Of a DNA stretch of 64,000 nt, positions 58,349 to 64,000 are shown piece after piece (the stretch's first letter is position 1; each line of letters begins with the position of its first letter). Made by a program: the position numbers and the translations under genes. Source of the DNA: Oopsacas minuta (lineage: Eukaryota; Porifera; Hexactinellida; Lyssacinosida; Leucopsacidae); assembly GCA_024704765.1 (NCBI GenBank), contig JAKMXF010000166.1, forward strand, positions 708,743 through 772,742, in the 5' to 3' direction. Under the pieces are notes generated by a model. The model had not been told where the DNA came from. It was given only the letters and a program-made list of their open reading frames with translations, and made no database searches.

Positions 58349-59890
58349 TTTTTAAGGTTATTAAAACTGGCTAATCGTCCGAGTTTAGGCCAGGTGTCCC
58401 GATTTGAGACCATACATATAGTGTAATTTCAGATGAAATCGTGCAACACATTGAATTACTCTTTTGAGTATAACACTAATACTAATATGCTATGTCTCGC
58501 GCATATAAAAACAGTTTAGGATTTTGGTGTGGCCAGTAGTTTTACGGCAATGTGAAATGATAGTATTATATACAATCAGTTGAATAAAGATTTGAAAATG
58601 ATCGACAATTATTGAGTTCGATATGAAAAATGTGTTATTATACAATTCATAGGTAAGGAGTCATTTAGTCATATCTCACATCAAATATTTGTGTAATGTG
58701 GTTATGTGGTTTCACTCTCTTCCATATACGGTAATATCTTAATCTCGACTTTTACAAGTAGACTTAGATGAAAGCCTACTAAACATAAGGCCTAAAAGTA
58801 ACTGGAAATGTGGGATGTAGTATGAGCTGAATGCGTTTATAAACGTGGATCCTCTATTGCAGAAATATGCATTTTTGCCTGATTAAATACATCACATTTT
58901 TGTAGGACATTACACAAATAAATGCTAAGATTCAGGAGTGTGTCAAAAATATGTGTTGAATAAGCATATATTTAGTAAAATAAATAATCCTTCTATGCCT
59001 TGCACAACAACATTATTGTATTTATTAACTCAAAGTGAATAATTGTAATGATCTATAGATACTTTTAAACAAAATGTCAAAAAATTTGTAATTCCATAGC
59101 ATTCTAATACACTAAGGCAATGGCAGTCACAAATTCATATAGACCATGGATGCACTCATATATCCAGATAAAATGTCACACAAAATATCATCTATTGTTC
59201 AATTGGTATTTAAAAGGCTAAGAAAGAAAACTATCAATGGATCTTGCTAAACTTTCACAAGGATGCGTTTGCAGATGAATTTATTCATAACCCATATGGT
59301 AAAATTCTCTTTTCTTCATATATACAAATTCATATAATGAAATCATAATCTTTAAATACATTACTAAACATAAATTAACAAAGTGAATTTTTTACACTAC
59401 TAGCACTAGGCCAAATATATTAAGTCTTTCTATACAAATTGTCTTACATTTTTATTACTTTTACGTGTATCTTTAACTTAGCTACTGTCATCTCATTTTC
59501 TATCCCCTATGAGTTGTTTTATTCCTGGGTGTAATTCTAACTACAGAAGTACAGATTTACCTCCCTAAGAAAGTTTTAACTTTCCCAAAGACGAGTAATT
59601 GCGAAACAAATGGGTTTAGAATTATTCCTAGACCAAGGGAAGATTATGAAAACAATAAGGAGTTGAAAGTAAGATATTGTGTTTGGTTTCAAGTACGCCT
59701 ACATTCGGATTTGTAATCAATTTGATAGGACTGCGGTTAGCAAAAATCTTAGATTAGAATTATACGGCTTCAGGCTAGCAGTTTATTTGTAGCTAAGTAA
59801 TACAATTTCTTGATTGTATATTTGGTCTATAGTTTGTGCTTCTTTGACTTAATTAAGTTAACACTTTGCCGATAACAATTTTCTACCCCG
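58349..59890. other. No gene recognised
   Basis: AT-rich. Near 59572-59640 a stretch reads VLTFPKTSNCETNGFRIIPR in one frame and may be an upstream, decayed part of the P-element-like fragment that follows, but this is unproven. Confidence 0.4.
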
Positions 59891-59899
59891 TGATATAGG

Positions 59900-60400
59900 T
59901 ATCTACCAAAAACTTCCAAGAAGAGGATACTCAAAAAATCTTTCAAGTTTTTGATGGTATACAAATGGTGACATGCCAACGGGATCGTTTCATCCTAACG
60001 AAGTCTGCTGTATCCTGTGTCTTTCCTAATTGTCCCAAGTATATAACCAACACATCTGAAAATCAAAGTAGTTTTCAAGAGATTCTAAAGAGCTGGCATT
60101 CTTTCAAGCTGCACTGATTCAAAGCAGGTTATGCCGTATTTACATATCTCAAGAAGTCAAATGGTTGTCAGATATGTAAATCTTTCTTAACAACTGATAA
60201 ATTTATTCGAGGTATTGATGACGTGGGAGGTGAATTCATATTAATGGAATTATTGGATAGAGGTTCTCTAATGTATCCGCCTGCTCAAGTAATTGAAACT
60301 ACAAAGATTATAACAGAGGCATTTTGGAAAATTGATAATAATAAGGAATTATTTCAAGATTTTTTTAATGGTTTACCCCGAACCAAGCTTGCAAAATGAT
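59900..60400 (+). pseudogene. P-element-like transposase C-terminal fragment, copy 2 (tentative)
   Basis: One plus-strand frame, broken by a single TGA near 60116, reads FILTKSAVSCVFPNCPKYI, then FKAGYAVFTYLKKSNGCQIC, CKSFLTTDKFIRGIDDVGGE, FILMELLDRGSLMYPPAQVI and TTKIITEAFWKID. The order GY..., CxxC, then DRGSLMYPP is the pattern seen at the C-terminus of P-element/THAP9-like transposases. It resembles 52092-52690 in the GY...C.(V/I)C portion. It ends near 60400 with GLPRTKLAK. Likely a relic, because no upstream catalytic part is in frame. Confidence 0.42.
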
Positions 60401-60664
60401 CTTGCGCTATAATAGAGAATGGGCAGAGTGAAATATGGAAGAATTGGCATAGATATATTTATCTCATTGGGAAATATTAAAGCAACTATTACGAACTCTT
60501 TCTAATTACATCCTTCCTAACAAGGTTAAAACACTTAATGTGTTAGTATCAAGTAATAGCAACGCTAAGCTTAAACAATACAAGAACTATTGTATTTGTG
60601 AATTCTTCTAGCTTTATCACTGACTTTCAAATCTACAAACTAAGGTATGTGAAGAGTGTAGTGG

Positions 60665-60815
<151 letters not shown>

Positions 60816-60835
60816 TCAAAATATCCATTTTCTAT

Positions 60836-61915
60836 CTATCAAAAGTAGTATTTAAGATATTAGCACATTGTGTTAGAATCAGTTAGATAGTATGATTTCT
60901 TTGTAATTCTTTGATATTGTATTTTGGAATTATACAATTTCTCACTAACTAGTATTAACTAACATTTTTGTAGTAGTAGTACTAATAGGGAATCGTGAGC
61001 TCAGTCAGAATAGCTATTAGGGGTTTCTAAATAACTACTAACCAATTTTAGGCTTATGACTTTGTTATGTCTCACGAAAATAGAATATTTCTTGCTCTGC
61101 AATAATATAGTTAATGTACAAATTTGAATATATGAGTGCATCCAAGGTACATATAAATTTCTGACTGCAATTGCATTATTGTTTAGATTGTTATGGCTTT
61201 ATGTAATATAATATTGTTGAATATCTCACTCTACCCATCCTTGGTTTTCCTATACATATTTACTGTATTTTTGTTAACTAATCGATTATTTTATGATTCT
61301 TGTCAACGATAACGGATCTAGAACAAAGGAACCTAGCGAAATTTTAAATATCTTGATGGAAGTGTCTTAAGGATTGCAATATTTTATGATCACTTTCTAA
61401 GCTAACATTTAAAGTATAATTATCAGTATACAGAGCTTCAACGAATAATTTTCAAGCCTCAATATCTGAAATGATATGTTTGATAGTGGAAAAACTATTT
61501 GTGCTGACAAAGTGCCAAGTAGTATCAAACAATGGTTTCAAGAATTTTTTTGTCAGACTCGAAACTATAATCGAAAATACGGCAGACGGAGGATCACCAG
61601 AGTCATCGATAGATCCTAAAATTTTCTCACCTTTCTAGTTCACATTACTTCGGATATGCACTTCATCCATTTGAAAACTTACGTGGCGGTCTATTTGGTC
61701 AAATGTTATGGAAGTCTCCTTCAATGTAAGTAATCATTCTCTAATCCGATAGAATTAGTATTTTGAATATTCCCTTCGTGTGGTACGATTAAGCAATTTG
61801 AAGATTGGATAAGTCGTAACTAGTATGAGATAGCCCATAAACTTTTATCACAATAACCTGAGTAAGAAATTCAGAGGAATTTCAATGAACTATTGAAAAT
61901 ATCAGTTTCAATATA
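60836..61915. other. No gene recognised
   Basis: AT-rich. A plus-strand stretch near 61640-61730 (HYFGYALHPFENLRGGLFGQ) looks protein-like but has no match I can name. Confidence 0.4.
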
Positions 61916-63010
61916 CAGGGTGTGCCATAAGTTCTGAACAAATTTGTATTCAAATAATTTTATCTAACGGCATCAATATGTAAGATAACTAAATAATACA
62001 GAAAGTATATAATATATAGTTGTTAGAAAGAAGCTATGTAAGCTTAGTTCATCTCAAATCAGTTGCATTTGCCACTTATGCAACTCTTAATCCTAGTTGT
62101 CAATAAATTACAAGCACGAATAACTTAGACTTGGTCAGATTCTTTTCTACGCCTTTTTAGAGTTCTTTTAAGTGATTGAACATGGTCGTACGTGTGAGTA
62201 TTTACCTTGGATTCCAATCTCCTCATAAATTGTAGTCCCATGGATCAAGGTCCGGACTTGATGAAGGCCATTCTTCGCGGCATAAAAACGCCGGCACATT
62301 GGCCGATAGCCACCCCCCTGATTAATTTTAGCAGTAGGAGTCGGTTCAGAATCCTGTTGAAATATCCATTAGTTTCCATTCATCACAGAATTGGCAATAG
62401 GTTTAACACATATTTCTCCAAAATGAGGTCTTGGTATACCTGAGCATTGATTTTGTTCCCTTCTGGGATGAAAACCAAGGGAGTTTTATCGATCACAGAT
62501 ATTCCTGCCAACTATGATACTCTCCGGATGTCGACTCTTCTGAACAGTTGAAAAACTTTTCAGATATATCATTTCGTGATATGGAATAGATACAATAATT
62601 TTATAGTTGAAATTTTCCTCAATAGTGAAAATCTTTTCACCAGAAAACGTAATCGTATCAGGGTTCACTGATTTGAGCAAGGTAAGAAGTCGACAATATC
62701 TTTAACTCATTTTCCATTACGGTACTAGTAAGTGATTTAGTCTTGGCTCTTTTGAAAGAACGGTATCCAGGCTCCTTTGTAATAATTCGTCGAGCAGATG
62801 CACTAGAAATCTTTATTTTTGCAGCTATTTTCCGATGGGATAGTGTTGGACAACGTCCGAAATCTGGCGAACTTTCTTTTTGTTCACAGTTGCTCGGATA
62901 GATCGTGGTAGGCCAGATCGATGCTTATCTGAAATATTACCAGTCTCCCAGAAACATTTCAGTGTAAGAGAAATACAAGAACTGCTGAAAGTATTCGCTT
63001 ATACCCATAC
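61916..63010 (-). mobile_element. Truncated maT-like element (probable DD37D)
   Basis: The 3' end of a minus-strand element: the terminal repeat starts CAGGGTGTGCCATAAGTTCT after TA at 61914-61915. Upstream on the minus strand are LNPDTITFSGEKIFTIEENF-type sequence (about 62680-62620; first Asp block, with SGEKIF in place of SDEKIF), WIFQQDSEPTPTAK near 62370-62325 and, after a frameshift, EWPSSSPDLDPWDYNL near 62265-62220 (third Asp). An N-terminal stretch KHRSGLPRSIRATVNKKKVR lies near 62925-62865. The 5' terminal repeat is not found, so this end has been lost or is unrecognisable. Inactive. Confidence 0.75.
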
Positions 63011-63720
63011 CAGAACTCATATTTCGTTGTTTGACAGTGTTGACAATATATAATACATAAGTAATAATTGATTCAATTTGGGGGATCATGAAAAGACCTT
63101 GGAATTTCCTTCCTTTCCCAATTGTGTTAGGGTTGTTCATATTTTGTATCTTCATCTAAAGTTTCACCGTTTCTATCCCTATCAAAAATCTTATTGTCAA
63201 GAAAAAAGAAAACCCACTGAAATATTCCTGTGCTTTGGAGGATTTAAAACGGTTATATAAATCGGACATTTCCATATCCTAAAGTGGGTCCCTAGACTAA
63301 CTTCTAAAGCTTGTTGGCCATCAAAATTAGAAAGACAAAATGTAAAGCTAGCACCACTTAAGAAATTTCATGAACCTTCACATTGCGGACTGAAATCTTT
63401 CAATATTGATAATGAAATTAATGAGAATAACACTGATAAACAACATATTTGATGATCCTCTTTCTCTATTATTTTTGCATAGTGTAGATAAGTATTGGGA
63501 ATTATTATGTATTATTTTTTCATTCTCAAGGGTACTAAAAGTGAGAAATTTCTATTTTGGTTATGTCGGTTTAATTGACTACATAGTCAAAATATTTCTA
63601 AATTCAATTCTACACATCACCCTTTTCCAATTTATTTGGTTGTAATTGCTTATATGATGTAAATTGCCTCTAATAGTAGTTATAATCTGTTAAATTCTAC
63701 TCGACATTTAGTTTATCTTG
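63011..63720. other. No gene recognised
   Basis: AT-rich sequence between a truncated transposon and the third copy of the uncharacterised family. No terminal repeats found. Confidence 0.45.
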
Positions 63721-63734
63721 TTCATCTTATTGTT

Positions 63735-64000
63735 TATGGCTTCTCGGGTTTGTAAAATTCTCCTGAAAAGTTGTATTATATTTGTGGGAGGTATACTACA
63801 ACTGACCAACGGCAAAATATCACAAAGGCTGAACAACGCTGTTATTTGGCATATTTTGGATGCCATCTTGGGGATCAAGATAAGCCGTGGGCTCCACACA
63901 ATGCCTGTAAGACATGCGTTGAGGACCTACCCTTGTGGTATGCTGGGAAGAGAAAGAAAATGCTTTTGGGCTCCCAATGATATGGAGAGAACCAATGTGT
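63735..64000 (+). pseudogene. Uncharacterised Cys-rich repeated protein family, copy 3 (5' part, cut by window)
   Basis: Plus-strand start of a third copy: MASRVCKILLKS in one frame, then after a one-base shift YYICGRYTTTDQRQNITKAE, CHLGDQDKPWAPHNACKTC, VEDLPLWYAGKRKKM and remnants of the GSQ-YGENQC (normally MIWREP) block at the window edge. The blocks match the N-terminal portions of copies 1 and 2. The opposite orientation shows that the three copies are dispersed, not tandem. The remainder lies beyond 64000. Confidence 0.72.

Overview
This is AT-rich animal nuclear DNA, most likely from an arthropod. It has a spliced gene with a GT-AG intron, no operons, and a dense load of Tc1/mariner, DD37E, DD37D (maT-like), mariner, pogo-like, hAT, Merlin, Transib/RAG1-like, P-element-like and Ty3/gypsy relics. 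A crustacean such as a parasitic copepod would fit the mix of elements, but that assignment is a guess; only 'metazoan, probably arthropod' is well supported.

The one clear host gene lies on the minus strand and encodes a Ste20-like kinase of the SLK/LOK(STK10) type. Its last coding exon (11352-10239, stop 10238-10236) and the preceding exon (39953-39438) encode the C-terminal coiled-coil PKK region. They join in frame across a single intron of about 28.1 kb (39437-11353). The kinase domain itself is not visible in the window and should lie further upstream, beyond about 40 kb on this strand. A possible further minus-strand exon at 57417-57243 cannot be assigned.

Layout. 1-10 kb, downstream of the gene: a Transib/RAG1-like relic (1-1.26 kb, minus), a 538-bp pogo-like MITE, a truncated DD37E element, a nearly intact Tc1 element (5.35-6.70 kb), a second Transib relic (6.8-7.6 kb), and a deleted hAT element with a perfect 8-bp target duplication (7.66-8.34 kb). 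11.4-39.4 kb, the intron: a 185-bp tandem repeat, a hairpin-rich stretch (12.3-14.5 kb), a DD37E element (15.65-16.97 kb), a mariner (17.8-19.1 kb), a Transib copy (22.4-25.8 kb) split by a 1.3-kb maT-like element, a very well preserved DD37E element (26.04-27.38 kb), a decayed mariner (29.2-30.5 kb), one copy of an uncharacterised repeated gene (33.1-34.8 kb), a further Transib copy (35-37 kb) and a MITE with long inverted ends (37.97-38.33 kb). 40-64 kb, upstream of the last visible exon: a 536-bp MITE, a Merlin relic, a Ty3/gypsy relic (43.4-45.6 kb), a second copy of the uncharacterised gene (46.3-48.0 kb) beside a DD37E element (48.06-49.34 kb), P-element-like fragments (52, 55.7, 60 kb), two related pogo-like MITEs (54.5 and 58 kb), a (TATC)n microsatellite (60.67 kb), a truncated maT-like element (61.9-63 kb) and the start of a third copy of the uncharacterised gene (63.7 kb to the end).

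The observations most worth following up are: (1) four copies of a Transib/RAG1-like transposase within 64 kb, one of which ends in a cysteine/histidine motif resembling the CCGHC tail of invertebrate RAG1-like proteins; (2) a three-copy, cysteine-rich multi-block protein family of unknown function that behaves like mobile DNA; (3) several distinct DD37E lineages side by side, one with perfect termini. Every transposase reading frame seen is broken by at least one stop or frameshift, so no autonomous element is evident here.
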